Assembly (NCBI GenBank): GCA_021234155.1
Contig: JAJEKV010000002.1
Span: 12,578,725-12,642,724, forward strand
Direction: 5' to 3'
DNA from: Isoetes taiwanensis
Lineage: Eukaryota; Streptophyta; Lycopodiopsida; Isoetales; Isoetaceae
DNA length: 64,000 nucleotides
The first letter of the stretch is position 1, and each line of letters opens with the position of its first letter. Shown one piece after another: positions 42,561-55,320 of the stretch. Both the position numbers and the translations under genes were made by a program. Below the pieces are notes generated by a model. It was not told the origin of the DNA. It saw nothing but the letters and a program-made list of their open reading frames with translations, and searched no databases.

Positions 42561-45500
42561 GCGATTAAGCGACCCGCGGTGGGAAAATATGCAACTCGTG
42601 GCGGAGAACCCACAACAAAACATACTACTATGGTCCTTGGGACCATGTCCCAAATGACACATTTACATGTATGTTTAGAAATACCTACTCAAATCCAAAT
42701 GGTAATCCACAAACCTTTGGTCCAAAATAGCCGGTGACAAGAAGCAGACTCATGGCCCATGGCAAACTTTGGTGATATCTTGAGTTCCGGACCCTCATTT
42801 GACCTGCCATGGCAGTTGGATTAAATGTCGCCCGAGAAATGCATCTTTTTGATGGGATTGTGTATTATTGAACTGTCTGTCTGTTTTACAGGAAAACGAC
42901 CTCTTTGTAACAAAAAATTCTCACAACTTCTACGTAATTGGAGCTATTACCGTCTGAGATCATAGAATAGCACTTCTCTTTCAAATAAGGTCTGAGATCC
43001 TTGCCATTTTAAAGGATTAGGCAACAATTCCCTATACGGAGTCATCAAGTGGCCCACACAGCTCTTTATCAATCAGTGTTTCCATGGGCACAGTGAATAG
43101 ATGCTTCGGTAGTCTGCACAACACCAGTGCCTTCCTCAAATGGATTGACAACTTCGTAACACATCTTTGATAAGCTTTACTTTTACCTTGTACCTCATAT
43201 TGAAATCTGTTGCTTCTTGTCTCATCTCTGCAATTACGACCAAATCATCCATCTATTATGCACTTGATTAGGAGTTGGAACTTCTCTTAAATTCTCTCAT
43301 AATAAAGTAACTCCACAAATGAACACAAAGATAATGTCCAAATGAATAGGCATCACTGACTGCACTCCTTAAACCAATTCAAATGGTGCCAAAATCACCT
43401 TAGCCAACATAGTACACGAAACTCCACCAAAAGAGCTTTGTCAAGGCTCATATAATTTCTTTGATTATCCTTCTTTGTTTTGTGAGATAGCTTTCAGAAT
43501 TTTGTTATTAGACTTAGCTTGCCCATTGCCACATGGATAATAAGCGAAGCTTGCACATGTTGAACACCAATCTTTTCTGACTAAGCGAGCTACTACTTTT
43601 CCCTTAAGGCAGCTTCACAGATCAGACAAAAGAATGGTTGGAACACCAAACAAGAAATCAAATTATGATAAAGAAAGCTTCTTTGTGGTATTTTACGTAG
43701 CATGCTTTCTTTGGAATTGCTTCTACCCTTAAGTAAGCATGCATGTAGCTGCCAAGACATACTTATGACCTTTGGAAGATGGAAGTTAATCGGCCAATGC
43801 ATCCAATCCCCACATATAAGAAGCGGACCAACGCTCTCAAAAATAGGATGAATGGCATATTATTGGCCAACTTTATTAATTATTTATGCCTTTGACACTT
43901 CTCATTTGCTAACAAAGTCTCTAGTATCCTTGTAAAAAGTTACAGCAATAATATCCCCAATGAAGGATCTTCCTAGCACTGTACAATCATGCTTGCTGCA
44001 ACAAATCCACGAGTTTCTTGGCCCGGCAACACACCTTAATAGAGACTTCATGTCCTCTTATAAAGAATAGCTTCATGCACTACACAACAGTGCTTGTGCT
44101 AGAGCATGCTGCTTTTTATTTACTTTTGAAAATGATGAAGGATAAGTCTGATCTTGCAAATACACATATGTTGGCGTACCAAAGATCACGGTCTCAATGA
44201 ACCCTTGTAATACTCCATTATCCACGAAATACTTGTAGTGCATTTCTCTTCTATTTCAGCACCACTACTCAAATGACTTGGATTATGAGTTCCTTGAGCC
44301 ATCTTAACATACTTCAACTCAAATTCTTGTATGATAGAGCCCATCTTGTAAACTTTGGATCTTGGGCAGGTCTTATTAGCAAATGCATGGCAATGGGTTA
44401 GCATCCATGAATGTAGACATATTGCACATTGCTGGTTACATAGTGAAGGAAGAAGATAATGTCTAAATTTGTTTCAAGGCCCACTTCAATGCTAACCAAG
44501 ATGCTCCATATAAGGTCCATTTCTGCTCTTGTGGAGTTAACACCTACTAGCATAGTAATTCACATCATAATGCTTTGTGATTTTTCGACATAGTGCTGTG
44601 ACCAAAGCTTGCTCCCCAAGCTGTAAAGAATAAATGAAATGGCTCACTCATTCTTGGAGGGAATCAGCAAAGTTCTCTCTTTTAATTGTGCAAGGCACCA
44701 TTCAAATGCTTCTTGAGCATCTTCTTCCATCTAAAATGCATCTGGCTTCATACAATCCACAAGTAGTTTGGGTTACTTTAGCAAAATTATGCAAATACCT
44801 CCTACTAAAAGCGAGTTGGCCATATAAGCTTCTCACTTGGGATACATTTGTAGGTGGTTGACCTTCTCCAAAGGCTGCAATCTTACCATGATCACTTGTA
44901 ATCCTTTTGAAACATAATTCCCCAATAGTTTCCTCCTCTAGTAGAAGAAAATACACTTAGCGAGATTCAAACACCCCTTACCATACAGCGGCATCTTTCA
45001 AGAACTTTTAAAGAGATGATCCAAGTGATCCTTTCTTGGATAGAAAATCTTTATTCAAGTCATCTATAAAGACTCTCAAAAGTCTAAAATATCATGAAAG
45101 CATATGTAGCTCAACGGGAAATGTGGCTGGAGCATTTTATGAGCCAAAAGGTATTACCTTATAAGAATAGATGCCAAAAGGTGTTCGGCCAAATCATTGC
45201 TTGATGTAATTGGATATATTTGGATCTGATTATATCTGGCGAGTAACCATCCAGAAAAGAATAGGCCTGATTTCCTGCAACAATATCCAACAAAATTAAT
45301 ACATGAATGGTGTATGAAATGATCTCTTTTGGTAGCTTTATTGAGATCCACGTAATCAATGCATACTCCGGTTAGGTTATTTGAAAACTCTCAACGGGAC
45401 ATTGGGCCCAGTCAATCTAGATTTGCTTCTTTGGTACAATAAATCCGCCTCCAAAAGCTTCATAACTTCAGCCTTTACTTGCTCCTCTATTCTTGGACTC

Positions 45501-45699
45501 ATTCGCCTTTGAGCTTTGTTGAATTGGTTTTGATTGTGTTTCAAATCAAGCGGTATGCACCACAACCTCACGGTGGAATGCCTTTCAATTCTTTGTAATT
45601 TCTTGCCAAAACATCCACAGATTCTCTTAACAGATGTCAAATCACGTTCCACTCTTCTTGAGTAAAGATCGCCTCAGCAGTAACCAATTCTTCTTGATT

Positions 45700-45940
45700 T
45701 CCTTGAGAAATATTAATGTTCTTAACGGTCATGGTGGTAGCATGGTGAGTGTGGTGGTATGATGAATGTGGTGAGTGTGGTGGCTGTGATGAATGTGGTG
45801 GCCCATGGTAGATGTGGTGGGCCTTGGTGAATGTTGGTGGTTGTGATGGTATGGTATTTACTGATGGATGTGAAGTGGATGTGATGAATGTAGTCTTCAA
45901 TAATGGTGCATGTGGTGGTATGATGGTAGTAGACATGGTG
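45700..45940 (-). repeat. TGGTGA-type repeat inside the gypsy coding region
   Basis: The plus strand repeats variants of GTGGTGAGTGTGGTGATGAA. In minus sense this encodes a His/Pro/Ser/Thr-rich segment (HHTHHATTMTVKNINIS) just before the RT region. The same kind of repeat occurs in both LTRs, so it spread inside the element. Confidence 0.65.
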
Positions 45941-48780
45941 TCGGTTACCTCATCCTCGGAATGCGCATACCCACCAGGCTGCTTATACTTGTATAGTGGG
46001 GTGATTTCTGTTTACCCCATCCATGTGATGTCAAATCAGCATCTCTCTTGATCTTGATCAATTCCTTGCTGGAATAAAGTCTCCCCAATGGGTCTGAATG
46101 GACTCTTCATGCATGTTCACAAGGTCTCTTGTAACTCATCTTCACCAATACTTTCCAGTCTTTTGGATATGCTTATCGGCAACTTTAACTGCTGTAAATG
46201 ACATATTTAAAATTTGGGTACCTTTTAACCACTTGTGCAAATGCTTATCTTCCTTGTCACCACTTCCAAGACATGAAAACAACTAAGACCTTGGTGCTTT
46301 TGACACCATAATTCTCTTGGCTGATTTCTAAGCTGCTTGGTACGCTTTCGAAAGGATTGCAAAAGGTACCTTTGCTGATTCGGAGGATGATCTAGTAACC
46401 TTATATTCTCCTTGAAAGATGTTCATTTTGCGCTTCCTCCATGAGTCTCGACATCTGACATCTAACCATGTACGGCTCAGCAACAAAGTATAAGTTTAAG
46501 CATGCACACTCTGGAAATTTCAAACCATGAAATCAAGATTGCTTTCACCTCATAGACCTTGCATAAGACATTCTTATGACTCCCATGAGTTGCACCTTCA
46601 TTTGATTGAAGGCTTTGAGCATCATAGTTGTCGGTTTAAACAAATCCAACTTGAGCATTATGTGGTAGGCGTACATTCACTCCACTACAGAGTATCTATG
46701 TTGGCCTCTTTGATTAGATATCCATTAATACTCACATCACAAAGAAATGGCGGGGATCCTTGGATTGCCGGGCTGGTGGCTCACATTCTCCTCTTGTCGG
46801 TATCATTTGATATGATTTGTTGGACTGAAATTTCTGATTTTGTTCTTCCCCTAACTCTTGCAACAAATTTGGAAATAATGTATGTTGCTCAAGAGTAAGT
46901 GTAGCACAGTGGCCCAAAACTTGGCTGATCACATCATCTTCATTTGAATCTCCTCATCCACCATAGGAAGGCATCTATGGGCACAATTTTCTTCTATGAA
47001 CTGAAGCTGATACGTGGGTAGCACATTGGTGCACCTTCTTAGGTCTTGACACATCAAAGCTTGTTCCTTCAAAGCCTTTGGAAAGGGTCTTAGTCTTCTC
47101 ATAATTAGCTTTCTTGGTTCTTGAACCACCTTTTGTGATCTTGTAACTGCATTTACTTCTCCAATCTCTTCTTCTTTGAAATGGGTCATGTTCCACCTCA
47201 ACAAATCCACGTTTACTCTTGATTTTGCCTTTTCTTGCTTCTTAAGCTCCTCGATAAGAGCCTTAACTTGAGGATTATCAATGTACTTGCATCTTGAATA
47301 CGAACATCATTAATAGGAAGAGGTACTGATTCAAACACTTGCTGCTTTGGTGGATACTTGGTTGCCATTCTGGTTTCCATGGATTTTCCAACAAGTAGTC
47401 TCATCATGCTTGAATTTATCACATAACGCAATATAAATGAGCCTTACTTGGATACCATCCCTATTTTGGCTGCACCATTGGTGTGGAACCCATTGGAACT
47501 TGTTGGGCAATTGGAGCTTATTGGCATCATTGGAACTTGTGGTATGATAGGTGCTGCTTGCATTGGTTGAATAGGAATAGATGGTGCTTGTTGCATAACG
47601 GCAAATCTGGATTGGCCCTCTCAAGAATCTCTTCTCCCTACATTCTTGATCATTATGGCCCTTGATTTGGCACTTGAGGGAAAATTTCAGCAATCTACAT
47701 GTAGTATCAGAATGCCCAATGAACCCACAATATTCACAAGTAATAGCGCACCTCCTTGGCTTCTCACAATTGTAACAGGAAACTTTGGGTACGCAATATC
47801 CTACATTTTTATGCTACGGAGCAGCAATTTCATGAATGTATCCCAACTTATCTTCAGCCTTGAGGCATACTTTTGTGCCACCTCTAGTAATGTTGTAGGT
47901 TGTTTAGCCTTCACCTTATGAGCAATAGCTCGTTTGACCTTACACCATTGAATGTCCATTTCATCATTCCTTGCAATCTTCAATGAACCACGACACAGGC
48001 CGCAATATACCTCACGATTATAATCTCTAATTGATTCATCTTCCTTTTGTGTGAAATTGGTCCACCTTTCCATGGTACCCATATCACTTTACATGAACTT
48101 CTTGATAATTATAGCGTAAGCACCTTTAACTCACGATATGTCATGAGTATGCGGTGAGTTTGTGCCCATTCCTCCAGATCTTGCAAAAACCTGAAACCAA
48201 GAAACAAGTAATCAGCGACGGTAACTTACATTGCTGGCAATACCTCTCAAACTACAATATGCTTCAAAGGATCCCGATCCACCGGGATCATCAAACTTTG
48301 GAATCCCCATTGAAAACCCCCGCACCGCAGAGTGTGTCACGAAGCCATCTGCCTCTTCTTGGGTTTTCTTGAAATTGGAAAAACAGTGAATCTCCTTCAA
48401 TTTGAAAAACAAGGTGGATTCTTGTCTAGATCGATAATGGAATCAAAACCTCCTGGTCACGGGTAGACCCCGGGATACACTCCCAAATCTGAAAATGAAA
48501 TTGAATGCTTGATGCAATTTTGAGCCCAAGGAATTGACTCCATAGGTCCCCTTCTTGTAGCCCAGTGGAGCTTAGTGGGATCCTTCTTACTTCTCTTGGG
48601 CATAAAACTATGCTCCCCTTGTGTCAATTCACACAATCAATTCTGGCAAAATTCCCTTCACACAATTGCTCCTTTCTCAATGGTGCGGGTTCTTTCTGGC
48701 GAACACCAATACCAATGGTAAACAGCTCCTTTTCAATGGAACTTCTTGCCGATCAATGCATCGAGCAAGTAGTGCATGGG

Positions 48781-49158
48781 TGTTAGAGCTGAACTCTAAC
48801 CTTGCAAGAAGGATAGAAAAACCCAACAATCAAGCTTTCGATCTATGGATCAAGGCAATGCACAAGACAAAGAATCATCATCTCCGCAAGCTAGATCAGT
48901 CATCTCTCTCTCAATGCGAATCTCTGTTCTTCTCCCTGCTAGATAACCACGGTGATCTGTCCATGATCGTGCAAATATCTGGCGTGCGTAATCGTTACAT
49001 CACTCCATATCGGTATCTGCTGCTTCTATACCACCTCACTAGTGGTGAATGTGGTGGTGGTGACAAGTGTGGTGAGTGGTGACGAGGTGTGGTGGTGTGG
49101 TGGAGTGGTGACAAGTGTGGTGATGAGTGTGGTGATGAGTGTGGTGGTGATCACCCCA
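48781..49158 (-). repeat. gypsy LTR (5' LTR in element sense)
   Basis: On the plus strand it starts TGTTAGAGCTGAACTCTAAC, so the element-sense 3' terminus is TAACA, and it ends with CACCCCA. The TG...CA termini are conventional for LTRs. I could not identify a primer-binding site. Confidence 0.8.
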
Positions 49159-49318
49159 ATAGTTTCTTCATCAAGCAAGCGAGGCTCGGTGAGAAATTGC
49201 AACATTGATTCACATGCCAATACAATCGGAATTACTAGTGCCCATGATCGATTGGTCCGCTGATACTAGAATTGGAGATGCACAGGTACATTGTTTGGCG
49301 CCTCAATTCAAAGCCAGA
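49159..49318. repeat. segmental duplication, interrupted copy (right part)
   Basis: TTTCTTCATCAAGCAAGCG and GATACTAGAATTGGAGATGC match 50357-50515. Together with 41892-42161 it forms the duplicated segment into which the gypsy element inserted. Confidence 0.8.
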
Positions 49319-50090
49319 TTACTGCCAAGAACACCGTGCGTCGGTGAAGACATTGTAATACATGTAAATGTGCCATGGAAACAAACTTTCATATTCCTAT
49401 GATCATGTCTATACACATAGAACATAAACATTCATATTATCAGGAAGCTTGTGCTAAAAACACACCATTGCCATGACATTCCGTGTGCAGTGGCGCCTTG
49501 TTTTTGGTAAATGGATCTCGTCAACAAGGAGTAAGATCGTGATTAATATGTAGTTAAGGTAATCTTTTGCAATGGTGCCCTGGATGCTGAACTAACTCGG
49601 CGTTATCGATGTAAAGAGTTGTTTAGTGGTGCATCTTGGTCATTGGCATGAACATGCCCATGAGGTGGGTGGTATAATACCAGTAGAAACAAGGAAGAAA
49701 AAATTCATGATCTATTAGTATGAACAACCTTTTACGGTAATAAGGAAGAGCGGATTCTCCAAGATACATATACAAAGTTTCAACCTCACATAGAGGATAC
49801 CATGTCGATATCCATAACATGTCCATAAAATACTTGTTCACTAGTGGTGACGGGACACCATAACCACCATATTTTGTAACCACTTAGCCACCATGACCAC
49901 TTATCACCATGGCTATCCTCCCTGCCTGACCTCCACGACCATACCCATACCCTCCACCACTTCCCTCCAGATTCCAATATCACCACCATACCCTTCAGCC
50001 ATAATAGTTAAACTTTAGTCAAGCGCATTGTCTCTTCCTCAAGTTAATGCCCCATGGCTAAATGTTTGCCATCTTTTGTGACCTTTAGTG
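49319..50090. other. spacer between duplicated segments, no gene recognised
   Basis: A run of ACCAC/CCACCA words lies at 49850-49995. The Trp/Gly-rich frame it creates on the minus strand is not convincing. Nothing else is seen. Confidence 0.4.
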
Positions 50091-50515
50091 ACACATTTAT
50101 CCTCTTCTCACAATATATCCTACCTCTCGAAGTAGTATTTATATTTCTATTTGCCGCAGTATGAATTAACAGCTAACCTCTTACCCAATATAATGGTTAT
50201 ATTTGCCATTTGCCACACATTGTTGCAAGCAAATAGTTGCATGTTATTTTGCACACAATTGTGCCCATGGACCCTTTCTTCAAAACAAATGCAGACAAAT
50301 GGGTTGTGCTCCTTAGATTTGGTTTATTCAACAAAATCTTGGCCTTCGATTTGCAGTTTCTTCACCAAGCATGCGTGCCTTGGTGAGAAGCTGCAACATT
50401 AAGGCATGCCAATATAGTCAGAATTGCTAGTGCCCATGATCGATCGGTCCATGCTTGATACTAGAATTGGAGATGCATGCTTGTTGTTTAGCACCTCAAT
50501 TTAAAGCCTAACCAT
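50091..50515. repeat. segmental duplication, uninterrupted copy (empty site)
   Basis: This is the paralogue of 41892-42161 plus 49159-49318, continuous across the gypsy insertion point (TTTGCAG then TTTCTTCACC at 50356/50357). Confidence 0.82.
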
Positions 50516-50939
50516 CATTCAATTAAATTGGGATTATGTCTTAATTTTGGGACAAATTTCATATTGCATGTTTTTTATAGCATATTCAAATTCACACAAA
50601 CCACCTCAAAAGTATGAAAATGTAATCTCATATTATTTACAAAATAGTCATTATTTCACAATATAGCACCATATTATAAAAACGTGATGAAAAAATTTAC
50701 ATAATTCACTTTTCTTCACTTCCCAATTATATCATAGCCTTTTTCACGACATCTTGAGGTATTGTAATTCTAGCATTTCTAGCTGGAATAGTGTTTGGAG
50801 TCTCATCACTTGAGAGACTGTGTTGGCCTTGAGGAAGATGGACCCTTAACACCTTAAGAAAAGTAGTTTGTCTCAAATGTCCTCTCCATATGGTCACGGC
50901 AACGAATGGGCTCTCCACTTGAAATCCATAAAATTGGCT
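50516..50939. other. AT-rich intergenic, no gene recognised
   Basis: The only notable frame is on the minus strand at 50727-50918, short and without a known domain. Confidence 0.4.
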
Positions 50940-51760
50940 CTTCTAATAGACTCGAACATAAACTTAGGTGGCATGTTGGAGCCCTAGGTGGCATGTTGAG
51001 CCACCTTGGCATGTTGGGCCTTGGTGATGCGTTGAAACCTAGAGTGGCATGTTGGAGCCTAGGTGGCGTAGCTGAGCCTAGGTGGCATGTTGGGTCCGCA
51101 TTGGCATGTTTGAGCATCTTGGCATCTTAGGTGGCATGTTGGAGCCTGGGTGGCATGTTGGGCCCACTTGTGGCGTATTTGAGCCACCTTGGAATGTTTG
51201 AGCCAACTAGCTAGCATTTGAACCCATGTGGCATGTTTGGGCCACCTTGGCACGTTAGGCCTAGGTGGCATGTTGAAACCAGCGTGGCATGTTTGAGCCA
51301 CCTTGGCATATTTGGGTTCGAGACTATGTGGCATGTGTTGGAGACTAGGTGGCATGTTGGCGCTTTAGGTGGCCTTCGGATGTTTGAGCCTGGGTGAGTC
51401 TTTTGAGCCCGTGGCATGTTTGAGCTACCTTGGCATGTTCGATGGCATGTTGGAACCCGTGTGGCATATTGGAGCCATCTTGGCGTGGCAGGCCACCAGC
51501 ATGTTGGACCTGGGTGTGGCATGTTGGAACCCATGGCGTGTTTGAGCCACCTTGGAATGTTTAAGGCTGGGTGGCATATTGGAACTATGTGGCGTAATGG
51601 CAGGCCTGGGTGGCATGTGTGAGCCCTGGGTATGTTGGTGCTTCATGTTGCAGGCCACGTTGGCAGCATGTTGGGTGGCATGTTGGTATGTGGCACTCCA
51701 AGTGGTGACATGGCATGCCAAAGCCAAGGCCAAGATTTTGACTAGGTAAAATGAAAAAGA
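50940..51760. repeat. about 20-bp minisatellite, array 1
   Basis: Degenerate monomers of the form GAGCCTAGGTGGCATGTTG and GAGCCACCTTGGCATGTTT alternate about forty times. The open frames across it on both strands (His/Pro/Thr/Met-rich or Trp/Gly-rich) are produced by the repeat. Confidence 0.9.
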
Positions 51761-52289
51761 TGTCCATCTACGGTCTTTTTATTGGTGATGTTGGCAAATT
51801 TTTGGATGACCTTGGCTAGATGGGCGTGACATGGACATGATGACTGAGACTCTATGCAAAATATGATAACCTTTGAAATTTTTGGTAGAGGAGTTTGGCA
51901 AGGAATAGAATAAAAGGGATAAAGAAGAACTTAATGACACACTTCTAGCTTTCGAACCGAGGCCGAGAATTTAGGTTTTGGGCTCAGTGTACAGGCGTCA
52001 GCGCCCTCCACTACCTCATGACATTATGCAGATCCACGGTCAATCGGCTGGGGTGTAGCCTCAAAATGCAAACCACTGTGCCTTGCGAGGTTATTGTAAA
52101 GTTCGTTGTGGAGGCCAAAGCATTAGTCGATTACGCCCAGGATACGGTGTGCCTTTTCAAACATGCATGCGAGCCATGGCAAAAGTGAAATAACGGACTT
52201 TGGATCTATTGGCGATCCGAGATCATTTCAGAAAAATTTGCTACTACAAAATGTGTTCTTGACTTCTAATTCTGCGACAACGGGAGGAT
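51761..52289. other. transition between minisatellite and 780-bp repeats
   Basis: Unassigned sequence with no gene. Fragments of the 780-bp unit (for example GGCATTGG-like and CATGACATTATG words) start to appear after 51980. Confidence 0.4.
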
Positions 52290-55200
52290 AAATCAAACCC
52301 ATTTCATCAATTTCTATTGCTTCTTGTTTTCAGCTGCGACTTCTCGACCATGCCTCAAGTGCAAGCCCAGATAAAGAGCGACCTCCATAACGTAAACCCT
52401 ACAATAACCTAACTAGCCTTACAGGGTTTTACGTTTTGGAAACAAAAGCATCGTCGACTTCTTTGATAACTAGGTGGACCATTTCTAAACATGCATGGGG
52501 AGCCGCAGGCTAAGGCTCACTTGAGTTTCGATATATTAAGCGAACCGAGTGATCCCAAACAATTTTGCTCACGCATAAAGGTGCTCCTAGACTTTGGTGC
52601 AAAACTAGGAGGAGATTAAATCCAAACCCCATTACATGGGTTTCTCATAAATGCTCAGCGCGGCTGCTCGACCATGTCCCAAGTGCAACGGACCAAAGCG
52701 GAAACCTCCGCGCGTAAACCCTACAATAACTTTGGCAAAGCCTGAGGTTTCGTTTTGGGCTCATCTCTGTCCGAATTGGACGGGATCTTGCGAATGTCAT
52801 AGGGTAGATAGAGGCGTTGGCCTTGAAGGCGGAGCCCTAAAACCTTCGAGCGATTCGACCCAAAGGTCCTCTCTGGAAGGTCACAGCCCGCAGGCGGGCA
52901 ACTCTCCCACCCGGGCCTTGATCGGCTACGCCTTGGTTAGAAACACTCCGACATGCCACAGAGACCAAGTTTAGGTAGGCGAGAGAATACCCCTGCTCAG
53001 GCGCCAAAGTAGCTCATGTCCAACACGTTCGTAGTGAATTGGCCTTAAGCGGATGCGGAATCTCGCCTGTAGAAGTTCGTGTTTCTTTTCTAGCGCAAAA
53101 AAATGACCCAGGTGTAACTTGGTCCCACAGGGTAATTCGCTGTTTCGGACGACGCCGTGAAGTCAAATCTCCATTCGGAGCCTTTGTACTGCCCGAGCGA
53201 CAAAACACTTGGGTTTCTACGATTAAATTACGCAGGGACACTTTGCGGTTTGATATGTTCTCCGGACAGATCTTGAATTTTTGAACCTGCTTTCAGGCGA
53301 AGTTACTTGGCGTGATTTAGCGGTCCGGATAGGAAGCGGGTTCGGGAAGGGAGGCATTGGCATTTGCCACTCCGGAGCAGTAGGAAAACTGCCTCGATGA
53401 AGTCAAACCCATTTAAATGGGTTTCTATTGCTTCTTGTTTTCAGCTGCGACTTCTCGAGCCATGTCTCAAGTGCAAGCTGAATAAAACTCGACACCTCCA
53501 TAAACGTAAACCCTACAATAGCACAGCAAGGCCACGGGGTTTATGTTTTGGAAATATATAATCCAGTTGGACGGGATCTTGAATAATGTCATGAGGTGGT
53601 GGGAGGCATTGGCCTTGAGACGGGCCTAAAACCTTCGAGCGATTCGTGGGTCCTCTGGAAGGTTCACGGCCTGAGCAGGCAACTCTCCCACCCGGGAGCG
53701 TGATCGGCTGCCTTAGCGGACTCGAAACATGGGCATTACCACAGAAACTTCAAGTTTCGTGGGCGGAAGACCACCCTGCTCTAGGAAGCGCCAAAGTGGC
53801 TCATGTCCAACGTTCGTGGTAAGATTGGCCTTAAGCGGAGGGTCGCGAGAATCTCTTGCCATGTATAGAGGTTCGTGTTTCTTTTCTTTGCCAAAAATGA
53901 CCGTGTAACTTGGTTCCTAAGGTAATTTCGCTGTTTCGGACGACATGAAGTCAAATCTTCATTAAGACCTTTATCGCGACGACAAAACGCGGGGTTTCTA
54001 CGATCATTGCGGGATGCTTCGCGAGTTTGATATGTTCTCCGGACCAGATCTTGATTTTTGAACCTGCTCGAGAGCAAGTTACTTGAAGCGTGGATTCAAC
54101 GGTCCGGATAGGAAACCGGGTTCGGGAAGGGAGGCATTGGCATTTGCCCTCCGGGAGGAGCATTGATGAGAAAGCCTGCCTCAGTAAATCAAACCCCATT
54201 CGTCGGTTCTATTCTTCTTGTTTTCAAGCTGCAGCTTCGACCATGTCTCAGAGTGCGACTAAATAAACTCGACCTCCATAAGCGTAAACCCTACGTAACA
54301 CAGCAGGCCACGGGTTTCGTTTTGGAGAATAATCCAGTTGGACCCGGGATCTTGCTACAATGTCATGAGGTAGTGGGAGGCATTGGCCTTGACGGAGCCC
54401 TAAAACCTTCGAGCGATTCGACCCAAAGGTCCTCTGCGGAAGGTCCACAGCACGAGCGGGCAACTCTCCACCCGGAACTCTCGACTCACCTTAGCGGGCT
54501 GAAACATCGACATTACCTTGGAGACCAAGTTTAGGTAGGCGAGGCAACCCCTACTCTAGGAGGCGCCAAAGTAGCTCATATCCAGCTGCGTTCGTGATGG
54601 GTGCAGCCTTAGCGGTGCGAGAATACTGCCATGTAGATGGTTCGTGTTTCTTTTCTTTGCAAAAATGGCCAGGTAACTTGGTCCTAAATTAATTCGTTGT
54701 TTCGGACGACATGGCCAGTCAAATCTCCATTCAGGAGCCTTTGTCTTTGCCCGACGACAAAACACTTGGGTTCTACGGTGTTCATTGCGGGCAGCTTTGC
54801 CGGTTTGATATGTTCTCGGACAGATCTTGTATTTTTTGAACACCTTTCGAAGCAAGTTACTTGAAGCGTGGATTCAACGGTCGGATAGGGAAAGCCGGGT
54901 TCGGGAAGGGAGGCATTGGGTTTGCCCTCCGGGAGGGCTCTTTGTGGTAAAACTGCCTCGGTAAATCAAACCCCATTTAGGCGTCGGTTTCTATTGCTTC
55001 TTGTTTTCAAGCTGCCCAACCTAAACCATGTCTCGGTGCAAGCATTGAATAAAACCGACCTCCATAACGTAAACCCTACAATAACACGGCAGGCCGCGGG
55101 CTTACGTTTTGGGCCATGTCAGATTGGACGGGGATCTTGCACAATGTCATGAGGTAGTGGGAGGTTGATGCGGAAGATGGGCCCTAAACCTTCGAGCGAT

Positions 55201-55320
55201 TCGACCCAAAAGGTCCTCTGGAAGATTTTGTCTGGACGGGCAACTCCCACCGGAGGCGCAGATCGTGACTGCCTTGGCGGACTCAAAACATCGACATTAC
55301 CACGGAACCAAGTTTAGGTA
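52290..55320. repeat. tandem array of a ~780-bp unit, about 3.5 to 4 copies
   Basis: Anchors recur at regular spacing. The phrase TCTATTGCTTCTTGTTTTCA occurs near 52313, 53427, 54209 and 54990, with a variant at 52637. AAACCTTCGAGCGATTCG occurs near 52841, 53630, 54412 and 55188. GGTTCGGGAAGGGAGGCATT occurs near 53340, 54119 and 54899. Units run approximately 52620-53404, 53405-54186, 54187-54966 and 54967-55320 (partial). Units are GC-richer than their surroundings and differ by many single-base indels. It encodes no consistent protein. I do not recognise it as ribosomal spacer. Confidence 0.88.

Larger units (their letters stand above)
42162..49158 (-). mobile_element. Ty3-gypsy LTR retrotransposon, minus orientation, degenerate
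   Basis: Two related direct repeats bound it: about 42162-42560 and 48781-49158, ending GATCACCCCA. In minus order from 48.1 kb there are gag (ESIRDYNREV at 47801-48082), zinc knuckle-like Cys/His pieces (CDKFKHDETTCWKIHG near 47.4 kb), a protease-adjacent NAVTRSQ segment (46929-47210), the pre-RT segment (RRMSPRIEEQVKAEVMKLLE at 45377-45652), RT (GYCCRKSGLFFSGWLLARYN at about 45.2 kb), the post-RT/RNase H start (PPTNVSQVRSLYGQLAFSRR at about 44.8 kb), RNase H (about 44.3 kb) and integrase (43593-43802). The RT-before-integrase order identifies Ty3-gypsy. Frameshifts and stops are pervasive, so it is not autonomous. Four bases, GCAG and ATAG, flank it as a possible decayed duplication. Confidence 0.85.

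Noticed and set aside
50854-51767. His/Pro/Met-rich or Trp/Gly-rich frames over the minisatellite
   Set aside because: They are open in several frames on both strands because of the repeat period; the same applies at 55297-56512.
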